This document shows positions 16,644 through 23,665 of a stretch of DNA of 64,000 nucleotides, piece by piece. Made by a program: the position numbers and the translations under genes. The first letter of the stretch is position 1. Each line of letters opens with the position of its first letter. Source of the DNA: Flavobacterium arcticum (GTDB lineage: Bacteria; Bacteroidota; Bacteroidia; Flavobacteriales; Flavobacteriaceae); contig NZ_CP031188.1 in the NCBI RefSeq assembly GCF_003344925.1, positions 1,672,501 to 1,736,500 of the forward strand, written 5' to 3'. The notes below the pieces were generated by a model that was given only the letters and a program-made list of their open reading frames with translations, did not search any database and was not told the origin of the DNA.

Positions 16644-17201
16644 TTAACTACGCGTCCAGCAATCCAATACATGGTCGTTTACCATACCCGTAGCTTGCAT
16701 ATGGGCATAAATTACGGTAGAACCTACAAATTTAAACCCGCGCTTTTTCATATCCTTACTAATGCTGTCAGATAGCGGAGTAGTGGCAGGAACGTGTTTA
16801 AGTGTTTCAAATTTATTGTCGATAGGTTTCCCGTCCGTGAAATTCCAAAAATATTTTGAGAAACTACCAAACTCATCCTGTACTTTTATAAACGCTTGTG
16901 CATTGCTTACGGCTGCGTGTACTTTTAGTTTATTACGAATGATGCCCGCATCTTGCAAAAGTTCATCTATTTTATCTTGCTCATATTTTGCAATCTTCTT
17001 GTAATCGAAATCATCAAAAGCGTTCCTGAAATTTTCCCTTTTTCGGAGTATTGTTATCCAGCTAAGTCCTGCCTGAAAGGTTTCTAATAATAGAAACTCA
17101 AATAATATAGTATCGTCATGAACAGGTTTGCCCCATTCTTCATCATGATATTTTTCATATAGTGCGTTGCCTTCACACCAGCCACAGCGTTTTTTATTCA
17201 T
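16644..17201 (-). CDS. tag: DNA-3-methyladenine glycosylase I
   Basis: 185 residues. Removes 3-methyladenine from alkylated DNA in base-excision repair. It begins MNKKRCGWCEGNALYEKYHD, with the zinc-binding Cys of the Tag family, continues with EEWGKPVHDD and LLLETFQAGLSWITILRKRE, and ends in GMVNDHVLDC, which supplies the remaining zinc ligands. Length matches the family. It lies alone between ahcY and the DUF3817 gene. Confidence 0.96.
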   Translation of the reverse strand: MNKKRCGWCEGNALYEKYHDEEWGKPVHDDTILFEFLLLETFQAGLSWITILRKRENFRNAFDDFDYKKIAKYEQDKIDELLQDAGIIRNKLKVHAAVSNAQAFIKVQDEFGSFSKYFWNFTDGKPIDNKFETLKHVPATTPLSDSISKDMKKRGFKFVGSTVIYAHMQATGMVNDHVLDCWTRS

Positions 17202-17281
17202 TTCTTAGTTTTTTATATCAAGAGGATAAAGCTATCAAAAAAAGGTGAGAAAAATGTAGAGGCTATATTGTATGTATTAGT

Positions 17282-17587
17282 TTACGGCTTAATTTTTTTT
17301 AAAATTTGATGGTCGATGTAAAAAGTTCCGAAAGGGATAAAGCAAGAAACTAAAATTTTACTGGTTGTTTTTAATTTCCATTTTTGTTCAATGCCAATAC
17401 TAAGGGCATTAAGCAAGAATAGTAAAAAAATTGCCCCATGTATTGGGCCAAGGTTTTTGCTCAACGTGGGGTTGTCAAAACAGTACTTCATTGGTACTGC
17501 AATGAAAATTAAAGTCAATAGAGAGATTCCTTCAAGAAAACCAATAATTCGTAGTCTTCCAATTTTTGTTTTGAATAGTTGTATCAT
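17282..17587 (-). CDS. DUF3817 small membrane protein
   Basis: 101 residues from the ATG at 17587; an in-frame TTG 27 bases upstream lies in the end of the preceding gene and is rejected. Three hydrophobic helices and the GRLRIIGFLEGISLLTLIF and GPIHGAIFLLFLL segments match DUF3817 (YdzA/YhhN-like) inner-membrane proteins of unknown function. It starts one base after the stop codon of the frameshifted gene upstream, so it is translationally coupled to it; the frameshift could lower its expression. Confidence 0.85.
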   Translation of the reverse strand: MIQLFKTKIGRLRIIGFLEGISLLTLIFIAVPMKYCFDNPTLSKNLGPIHGAIFLLFLLNALSIGIEQKWKLKTTSKILVSCFIPFGTFYIDHQILKKIKP

Positions 17588-17588
17588 A

Positions 17589-18046
17589 TTATCTAAAATA
17601 AGGTCTGTTAGCAAAAGGTGAAAACGGCCATGGAATAGCTATAAAAATGATGATTAACGATATTGAAAACCAAAAAAGCATTGTTTTGAACTTGTTCTTG
17701 TCTGCTTCTTTTCTTTTTGATAGAGAAGAGCCTATTGTAATTAATACAATTGCAATTAACATTAACGAACTATGAATAAGTCCGAAAAATGTATGGTCTA
17801 TACTTTTACTGCTGTTTTAAAATTTGAAAAGAAGTACTTAATAATAGGGCTTTGAAAGTAAAGCACCATTCCTATCATTAATTGAATATGGGCTATGGTT
17901 GCAGTCCAGTGTCGTATAGCATTGTCTGCTTTGCTAAATACAGATTTAGAAACATACCCTTTGTATGCTCTATAAATTGCGAAGAGTAAACTTGCAAGTA
18001 CAAGCCATCGTATAAAGTTGTGGAGAAATAGAAGTGTTTGATACAT
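17589..18046 (-). pseudogene. Frameshifted four-helix membrane protein gene
   Basis: The first 82 residues (MYQTLLFLHNFIRWLVLASL start, two to three helices) end at a premature stop near 17798. The coding pattern continues in another frame without a gap: SIDHTFFGLIHSSLMLIAIV, then LITIGSSLSKRKEADKNKFK, a further helix and WPFSPFANRPYFR with a stop at 17589-17591. Together this is a normal about 152-residue cytochrome-b-like membrane protein common in Bacteroidota. One missing A in an A-run (minus strand of 17804-17807) explains the break. It is either a recent pseudogene, a phase-variable site or a sequence error. Confidence 0.85.
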
Positions 18047-18080
18047 CGGTTTTTGATTGACGATGTAAAGTTAAATAAAA

Positions 18081-18102
18081 AAACAAACCGATTGGTATGT
18101 TT
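18081..18102. promoter_or_regulatory. Candidate operator for the neighbouring TetR regulator
   Basis: Inverted repeat AAACAAACC-GATT-GGTATGTTT, 9-base arms with one mismatch, typical in size and shape for a TetR-family operator. It lies between the regulator gene and its downstream gene, just upstream of a TAACTTTA -7-like element on the minus strand. Confidence 0.55.
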
Positions 18103-18115
18103 TTGAGAATAAAAA

Positions 18116-18706
18116 TTATCTTAATGTATTGAGATAGTTTCTTAGCTCCTTTAAATAAGGTAAATATGCATTTTTATTGTTCTCTAATTTTCCGAAATTT
18201 CGCACACCCCAATACCCAGATATTACAAACATTGTTACCTGCTTTGCATCTACATCGGATCTAACGAGTCCTTTATTTTTTCCTTTTTCTATAACGCCTA
18301 TCATCACGTTATTCCATTGTTGAGTAATTTCATTTAGAGCACTACTAAAATCGTTATTCCAAGGTGTCATCTCTTGAGTGAAGTTGGCAGCAGGACAGCC
18401 AAACTCAACTTTAAGGAAATCATTTTCTAATAATAGACTGTGCATTAGGGAATAAATAGCATCTAAAGGATTTCTTTCATTTTCTAAAAGTTCTATAAAG
18501 TTATTTGTTAACACAGGTTTCATTAATTCGTTAATTATAGCCACTCCCATTTCGTCTTTGTTTTTAAAGTGGTAATAAAATGCACCTTTCGTTAACTGTG
18601 TTGTTGCTAATATATCATCGATACTTGTGGTTTGATATCCTTTCGAATAAATTAACTCAAATGCTTTTTGAAGAATATTGAGTCGTGTTGCTGCTGCCTT
18701 TTTCAT
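18116..18706 (-). CDS. TetR/AcrR family transcriptional regulator
   Basis: 196 residues. The N-terminal helix-turn-helix spans about residues 8-50 (ILQKAFELIYSKGYQTTSID, then LTKGAFYYHFKNKDEM), the family signature. The C-terminal domain contains FGCPAANFTQEM, a Cys-containing ligand-domain segment shared with the YxaF/LmrA-type subgroup. It precedes the frameshifted membrane protein and DUF3817 genes on the same strand, which it probably represses together with itself through the inverted repeat at 18081-18102. Inducer unknown. Confidence 0.92.
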   Translation of the reverse strand: MKKAAATRLNILQKAFELIYSKGYQTTSIDDILATTQLTKGAFYYHFKNKDEMGVAIINELMKPVLTNNFIELLENERNPLDAIYSLMHSLLLENDFLKVEFGCPAANFTQEMTPWNNDFSSALNEITQQWNNVMIGVIEKGKNKGLVRSDVDAKQVTMFVISGYWGVRNFGKLENNKNAYLPYLKELRNYLNTLR

Positions 18707-18956
18707 GAAAAAATACTATTTAGTATATTTTACAAAGAACGTCTAATTCTGATAATTCATCAATTACTGCCAAATGATTTTTATTTGCTTAATGTGAAAA
18801 TGGTTAATAGTTAAAATTTTCTATTTTAAATAGGAGTAAAAGTTGAACAAAAATCAAAAAAGGTAATTTGTTTTTTCAAAATGATTTTTTATATACACGA
18901 TAAGTAAATTATCACTAAAAATATATAGTAGCTATAAATATAGGGGGTGTGTTGTG

Positions 18957-18964
18957 TATATTTG
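18957..18964 (+). promoter_or_regulatory. -7 element of the ald promoter
   Basis: TATATTTG (TAnnTTTG), 24 bases before the ald ATG at 18988. The 18707-18950 stretch upstream is very AT-rich and I see nothing else in it. Confidence 0.6.
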
Positions 18965-18987
18965 TTTCAATAGATAAACTATTTACC

Positions 18988-20082
18988 ATGAAAATAGGGG
19001 TTCCTAAAGAAATAAAGAACAATGAGAGCCGTGTAGGGCTTACGCCTGCGGGAGCATTTGAGTTGGTGAATTACGGACACGAAGTGTACATTCAGGAAAC
19101 TGCAGGTGAGAGTAGTGGCTTTGCAGATATTGATTATCGTGAGGTAGGTGCTGTTATGCTGCCAACTATTGAGGCTGTATATGCAATGGCTGATATGATA
19201 GTAAAAGTAAAAGAACCTATTGCATCAGAATACCCTTTAGTAAAGCGTAACCAAATTGTATTTACTTATTTTCATTTTGCATCTAGCGAGGCGTTGACGC
19301 GAGCTATGATAAAAAGCGGAGCGATATGTATTGCTTATGAAACCGTACAAGATGATGAGGGTACGCTGCCATTATTAACACCTATGAGTGAGGTGGCAGG
19401 ACGTATGGCAATACAGCAAGGTGCAAAACATCTTGAAAAGCCTATAAAGGGCAGGGGAGTACTGCTTGGGGGTGTGCCAGGTGTGCCGCCAGGTCGTGTT
19501 TTAATTCTTGGGGCTGGAGTGGTAGGTGTACAAGCAGCAAAGATGGCCGCTGGACTCGGGGCACATGTTACAGTGTTAGATATTAATATGAAACGGCTAC
19601 GTTATGTAAACGACGTTATGCCGCCTCATGTAGTTACCGAATTTTCGAGTGTATATAACATTAAAAAACATATAAAGACGCACGACTTGATAATAGGTGC
19701 GGTATTAATACCCGGTGCAAAAGCTCCTAATCTTATTACCCGCGAAATGCTAAAAGATATGCGAGCTGGTACTGTATTGGTAGATGTAGCTGTAGATCAA
19801 GGAGGGTGTTTTGAAACGACACGCCCTACTACGCATGAAGATCCTACGTATATAATACATGATATTGTACATTATTGTGTAGCTAATATGCCAGGAGCAG
19901 TACCTTATACTAGTACACTTGCACTTACTAATGTTACATTGCCTTATATATTAAAGCTGGCTAATTTGGGCTGGGAAGCTGCTTGTAGCAAATATCCTGA
20001 CTTAGGAAGGGGGCTTAATATTGTAAAAGGCGAAGTGGTAATAGATGAGATAAAAGAAACTTTTGATGGTGCATTAGTTTAA
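18988..20082 (+). CDS. ald: Alanine dehydrogenase
   Basis: 364 residues from the ATG at 18988. Oxidatively deaminates L-alanine to pyruvate with NAD in the cytosol. The start MKIGVPKEIKNNESRVGLTP is the conserved N-terminus; an upstream in-frame start lies within the promoter and is rejected. Substrate-binding VKVKEP and TYFHFASS, catalytic-His region PLLTPMSEVAGRMAIQ and the NAD loop LILGAGVVGVQAAKMAAGLG are all intact. It stands alone, ended by the terminator at 20119-20152. Confidence 0.96.
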   Translation: MKIGVPKEIKNNESRVGLTPAGAFELVNYGHEVYIQETAGESSGFADIDYREVGAVMLPTIEAVYAMADMIVKVKEPIASEYPLVKRNQIVFTYFHFASSEALTRAMIKSGAICIAYETVQDDEGTLPLLTPMSEVAGRMAIQQGAKHLEKPIKGRGVLLGGVPGVPPGRVLILGAGVVGVQAAKMAAGLGAHVTVLDINMKRLRYVNDVMPPHVVTEFSSVYNIKKHIKTHDLIIGAVLIPGAKAPNLITREMLKDMRAGTVLVDVAVDQGGCFETTRPTTHEDPTYIIHDIVHYCVANMPGAVPYTSTLALTNVTLPYILKLANLGWEAACSKYPDLGRGLNIVKGEVVIDEIKETFDGALV

Positions 20083-20118
20083 TGCATATATATTTATAGT
20101 TTGTTGTTTGTTTTAAAT

Positions 20119-20152
20119 AAAAAACCCCGAACCAATTGGTTCAGGGTTTTTT
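20119..20152. terminator. Bidirectional terminator between ald and tsf
   Basis: AAAAACCCCGAACC-AATT-GGTTCAGGGTTTTT: a long stem with one mismatch, A-rich before and T-rich after, between two convergent genes. Confidence 0.92.
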
Positions 20153-20177
20153 TATATAGTTTGCTTTTACTTTTTAA

Positions 20178-21002
20178 TTAAGCAAGAGCAACTCTTTTAA
20201 ATCCTGTAACAGTTAAGCTTGCATCTACAGATTTTACATAACCTGAAACGCTCATTTTACCGTCTTTAATATAGTCTTGGTTAACAAGTGTGTTATCTTT
20301 AAAGAAACGACCTATTTTACCTTTAGCGATATTATCTAGCATTGCTTCTGGCTTACCTTCTGCACGAAGTTGGTCTTTAGCTATTTCTATTTCTTTTTCA
20401 ATAGTTGCAGCATCAACACCATCTTCGTTAAGAGAGATAGGGTTCATTGCAGCAGCTTGCATAGCTACGTTTCTTGCAGCTTCTTCAGCACCTTCTACGT
20501 TAGCAGAAAGAGATACAAGAGTAGCAATTCTGTTACCAGCGTGTATGTATGAGTTTACAAAAGCACCATCAAGTTTTTCGAAAGCACCAATTTCTATTTT
20601 CTCACCAATAACACCTGTTTGCTCAATAAGTTTATCACCTACAGTCATACCGTTAAAATCGGCAGCAAGGAAATCTTCTTTTGTAGCATAGTTTAGTGCA
20701 AGGTTTGTAAGATCTGTAGCTAGTTTTACGAAAGATTCATTTTTAGCAACAAAGTCAGTCTCACAGTTAAGTGATACAACAACACCAGATGTATTGTCAC
20801 TGTTTATGGCAGCAATAACTGCGCCTTCAGTAGACTCTCTGTCTGCTCTGTTAGCAGCTACTTTTTGTCCTTTTTTACGAAGGTTTTCTATAGCTATATC
20901 AAAATTACCTTCAGCCTCAACTAAAGCTTTTTTACAGTCCATCATACCGGCACCTGTAACTTTTCTTAATTTATTTACGTCTGCAGCAGTAATATTTGCC
21001 AT
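20178..21002 (-). CDS. tsf: Translation elongation factor Ts
   Basis: 274 residues. Nucleotide-exchange factor for EF-Tu. N-terminal UBA-like module KLRKVTGAGMMDCKKALVEA, then the TDFVAKNESF motif that contacts EF-Tu and the two-part core domain. Normal length. It follows rpsB by about 100 bases on the same strand, the near-universal rpsB-tsf order, and ends the four-gene ribosomal operon. Confidence 0.98.
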   Translation of the reverse strand: MANITAADVNKLRKVTGAGMMDCKKALVEAEGNFDIAIENLRKKGQKVAANRADRESTEGAVIAAINSDNTSGVVVSLNCETDFVAKNESFVKLATDLTNLALNYATKEDFLAADFNGMTVGDKLIEQTGVIGEKIEIGAFEKLDGAFVNSYIHAGNRIATLVSLSANVEGAEEAARNVAMQAAAMNPISLNEDGVDAATIEKEIEIAKDQLRAEGKPEAMLDNIAKGKIGRFFKDNTLVNQDYIKDGKMSVSGYVKSVDASLTVTGFKRVALA

Positions 21003-21104
21003 TTTGAAAAGAGTTTATTTGTTTAATAATTAAAGTCGTTATGCTAATAATGGCTACAAAAGTAAACATATATCAGCACAACGACTTTATTGTAATGTTA
21101 TTAT

Positions 21105-21881
21105 TTATTCTTTAGTAGCAGCAGGTGTTGCTTCTGTAGTTGCAGGAGCAGCCGCTTCTGCAGGTTTGTTGTCTTGGTCTTCTTTTTCAGATTTTCTGTC
21201 AGAAAGACCTTCGATAACTGCACCAGTTACTAAAGATAAAATTTTGTCGATTGATTTAGAAGCATCATCATTAGATGGTATTACATACTCTACTTGACGT
21301 GGGTCAGAGTTTGTATCTACCATTGCAAAAACTGGAATGTTTAATTTTTGAGCTTCTTTTACTGCGATGTGTTCAGCCTTAATATCTACAACGAATAACG
21401 CGGCAGGAAGCCTTGTCATATCGGCAATAGAACCAAGGTTTTTTTCAAGCTTTGCACGAAGACGATCTACCTGTAGACGTTCTTTTTTAGAAAGTGTCAA
21501 AAATGTACCGTCTTTCTTCATTTTATCAATAGCAGCCATTTTTTTAATAGCTTTACGGATAGTAACAAAGTTTGTAAGCATACCACCTGGCCATCTTTCA
21601 GTGATGTATGGCATGTTAGCTGCTTTTGCTTTTTCAGCAACGATATCTTTTGCTTGTTTTTTTGTAGCAACAAACAAAACTTTTCTGCCTGATGCAGCAA
21701 TTTTTTTAAGGGCTTCGTTGGCCTCTTCTATTTTTGCTGCAGTTTTATATAGATTGATAATGTGTATGCCATTACGCTCCATATAGATGTAAGGAGCCAT
21801 GTTTGGGTCCCATTTTCTGGTCATGTGTCCAAAGTGTACACCTGCTTCCAGTAAGTCTTTAACTTCTACTTTATTTGCCAT
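21105..21881 (-). CDS. rpsB: 30S ribosomal protein S2 (uS2)
   Basis: 258 residues. Small-subunit protein needed for S1 docking and mRNA binding. Conserved segments LLEAGVHFGHMTRKWDPNMA, FVATKKQAKDIV, ERWPGGMLTNFVTI and PVFAMVDTNSDP are present. The C-terminal about 30 residues are an Ala/Thr/Glu-rich extension. It is preceded by a folded, GC-rich leader (21921-21990) that may mediate feedback control. Confidence 0.98.
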   Translation of the reverse strand: MANKVEVKDLLEAGVHFGHMTRKWDPNMAPYIYMERNGIHIINLYKTAAKIEEANEALKKIAASGRKVLFVATKKQAKDIVAEKAKAANMPYITERWPGGMLTNFVTIRKAIKKMAAIDKMKKDGTFLTLSKKERLQVDRLRAKLEKNLGSIADMTRLPAALFVVDIKAEHIAVKEAQKLNIPVFAMVDTNSDPRQVEYVIPSNDDASKSIDKILSLVTGAVIEGLSDRKSEKEDQDNKPAEAAAPATTEATPAATKE

Positions 21882-21920
21882 TTTTGTAATAGTTTACGTT
21901 CTGTTGAGTAAGCAATGTTC

Positions 21921-21990
21921 AGGTGGCGACTTTGCGGCCCTGCCCATTTAGATGCTAAACTAACCCTTCGCCTCAGCGGGGCAACAACAA
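21921..21990 (-). ncRNA. Candidate structured leader RNA of rpsB-tsf
   Basis: On the minus strand the stretch is far richer in GC than its surroundings. TTGCCC (21984-21979) pairs with GGGCAG (21945-21940), enclosing two hairpins, CGC-TGAG-GCG and TTTAG-CAT-CTAAA, a three-way junction. A further GC-rich tail (GCCGCAAAGTCGCCACC) follows. It ends about 40 bases before the rpsB ATG. Autoregulatory leaders for S2 are known in other bacteria; I do not recognise this one as a named family, so identity is inference from position, composition and folding. Confidence 0.55.
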
Positions 21991-22053
21991 CTTGTTTTTT
22001 TAAATTCAATAATAAAAATGAACCAATACCAAGCAATGCTTGATAATAGTGTA

Positions 22054-22440
22054 TTAACGTTTAGAGAATTGGAATTTCTTACGCGCTTTCTTCTGTCCGA
22101 ATTTCTTACGCTCTACCATTCTTGGATCTCTTGTTAATAAACCTTCTGGTTTTAAAATGATTCTGTTTTCAGCATCAATTTCGCACATAGCTCTTGCAAG
22201 AGCCATTCTTACAGCTTCTGCTTGACCTGTAGAACCTCCTCCGTACACGTTGATTTTTACATCAAAGTTTTCAACATTTTCCGTCATTGCTAACGGCTGT
22301 CTTACTTTGTACTGTAAAGTTGGTGTTGGGAAATAAGTTTCAAATTCTTTTTTGTTTACCGTGATTTTACCAGTACCTTCTGAAAGGTAAATACGGGCAA
22401 CAGCGGTTTTTCTTCTACCAATTTTGTGGATAGTTGCCAT
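22054..22440 (-). CDS. rpsI: 30S ribosomal protein S9 (uS9)
   Basis: 128 residues. Its C-terminal tail (GQKKARKKFQFSKR) reaches the ribosomal P site. Start MATIHKIGRRKTAVARIYLS and the GGGSTGQAEAVRMALARAM segment are typical. The ATG overlaps the rplM stop codon by one base, so translation is coupled, and the pair shares the promoter at 22941-22970. Confidence 0.98.
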   Translation of the reverse strand: MATIHKIGRRKTAVARIYLSEGTGKITVNKKEFETYFPTPTLQYKVRQPLAMTENVENFDVKINVYGGGSTGQAEAVRMALARAMCEIDAENRIILKPEGLLTRDPRMVERKKFGQKKARKKFQFSKR

Positions 22441-22895
22441 TACTTTAAGTCGTTTAGGTTAACGGTTTTAGGCTTCTGTGCTTCATGTTTGTGCTCAGTT
22501 CCTACATATACATTTAAATTTCGGAATAACTCTGCACCAAGTTTGTTTTTAGGCAGCATTCCTTTTACAGCTCTCTCTACTAATATTGCAGGGTTCTTAG
22601 CCTGTACAACTTTAGCAGTTAAAGTTCTTTGTCCTCCTGGGTAACCTGTGTGGCGGATGTAAGTTTTCTCCTCCAGTTTGTTACCAGTTAGGTTGATTTT
22701 TTCTGCGTTGATAACCACTACGTTATCTCCACAGTCCACGTGCGGTGTAAAATTTGGTTTGTATTTACCTCTTAAAAGCATCGCAACTTTAGAAGCAAAA
22801 CGGCCCAAATTATGACCTTCAGCATCAACAACGATCCATTCTTTTTGAACGGTCGCTTTGTTAGCTGAAACTGTCTTGTAGCTTAATGTGTTCAC
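22440..22895 (-). CDS. rplM: 50S ribosomal protein L13 (uL13)
   Basis: 151 residues, one of the earliest assembling large-subunit proteins. WIVVDAEGHNLGRFASKVAM, GDNVVVINAEKI and HTGYPGGQRTLTA are conserved uL13 blocks. It is the first gene of the rplM-rpsI-rpsB-tsf operon on the minus strand and is preceded by a strong consensus promoter. Confidence 0.98.
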   Translation of the reverse strand: MNTLSYKTVSANKATVQKEWIVVDAEGHNLGRFASKVAMLLRGKYKPNFTPHVDCGDNVVVINAEKINLTGNKLEEKTYIRHTGYPGGQRTLTAKVVQAKNPAILVERAVKGMLPKNKLGAELFRNLNVYVGTEHKHEAQKPKTVNLNDLK

Positions 22896-22940
22896 AATAA
22901 ATAATTTTAATTAAACATTCCGTCCCCAATAAAGGGAGTG

Positions 22941-22970
22941 CAAAAGTACAATTATTTATCAGAAATTCAA
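22941..22970 (-). promoter_or_regulatory. Promoter of the rplM-rpsI-rpsB-tsf operon
   Basis: Minus strand TTG (22970-22968), 19 bases, TACTTTTG (22948-22941): a full match to the Bacteroidota consensus, about 46 bases before the rplM ATG. Confidence 0.78.
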
Positions 22971-23053
22971 ACGTGTATAAAAAATATTATTTTTAAGGTA
23001 ATTTTATGAGAGTCATGTGGTTTAGCCAACTCTTGTGTATAAGATGTGATTTA

Positions 23054-23536
23054 CTATTCTAATGGTCTTAAAGTATTACTATACGTTATAGTAAAAGGAT
23101 TTTTACCACCTGGGTTTTTCATTACATAAATATATTTATGTTTAGTAGCTTCTTTAGCTTCTATAATGGTTTCCTTTTTGGTAAGGTTGTCATATACTTT
23201 AGTATCCAGTGTGTTATCTATACGAAGTAGTCTTGCTAAACCTGTTTTAAGGTTAGATATGGTATAGTCGTTATGTATTTTTTTCTTACTGTTGCTAACA
23301 ATTATTTTTTCGCCTTTATAGTTTTGTGTTAGTATTAGTACTGAATATTTATCGGCTTCTGCTTTTAAGCTTTTTAGCAATGCTTTTCTCTCTGTAGCAT
23401 TCGCCGATTTAAAATCATCACGATATTGAACATCAGGTCTTTTTTTAGTGTCATCGGTGCTATTGCCACCTGTTTTAAGTGTGCTACACATTGTCATTAA
23501 AAAGGCGGTGACTATTATAATTGTCATTCGTTTCAT
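23054..23536 (-). CDS. Exported protein of unknown function
   Basis: 160 residues. A short basic N-terminus and hydrophobic stretch (residues 4-17) end in MTMCSTL; the Cys could be lipidated but the preceding residues fit the lipobox poorly. The mature part is Lys-rich, begins with a polar linker (TGGNSTDDTKKRP) and then has mixed alpha/beta character with no recognised domain. It lies between the ribosomal operon and the starch locus and is probably not part of either. Confidence 0.7.
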   Translation of the reverse strand: MKRMTIIIVTAFLMTMCSTLKTGGNSTDDTKKRPDVQYRDDFKSANATERKALLKSLKAEADKYSVLILTQNYKGEKIIVSNSKKKIHNDYTISNLKTGLARLLRIDNTLDTKVYDNLTKKETIIEAKEATKHKYIYVMKNPGGKNPFTITYSNTLRPLE

Positions 23537-23612
23537 AGTATCGTCATTTTCATATTAAGTCTTCAAATATAAAAGTTGTAGGTTGTTTTGTAATTAGGTT
23601 TAAGATATATAT

Positions 23613-23646
23613 AACAAAAGAGACTTCCATTTGGAAGCCTCTTTGT
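23613..23646 (-). terminator. Terminator at the end of the minus-strand starch arm
   Basis: On the minus strand AAAGAGGCTTCC-AAAT-GGAAGTCTCTTTTGTT, directly after the last GH13 gene. Confidence 0.85.
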
Positions 23647-23665
23647 ACATTAACTACATGAGATA

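Noticed and set aside
17798..18046. An intact 82-residue membrane protein gene
   Set aside because: The missing second half is coding in the next frame, so this is a frameshifted longer gene.
18949..18987. Upstream start extending alanine dehydrogenase by 13 residues
   Set aside because: Overlaps the TATATTTG promoter element; the family starts MKIGVPKE.
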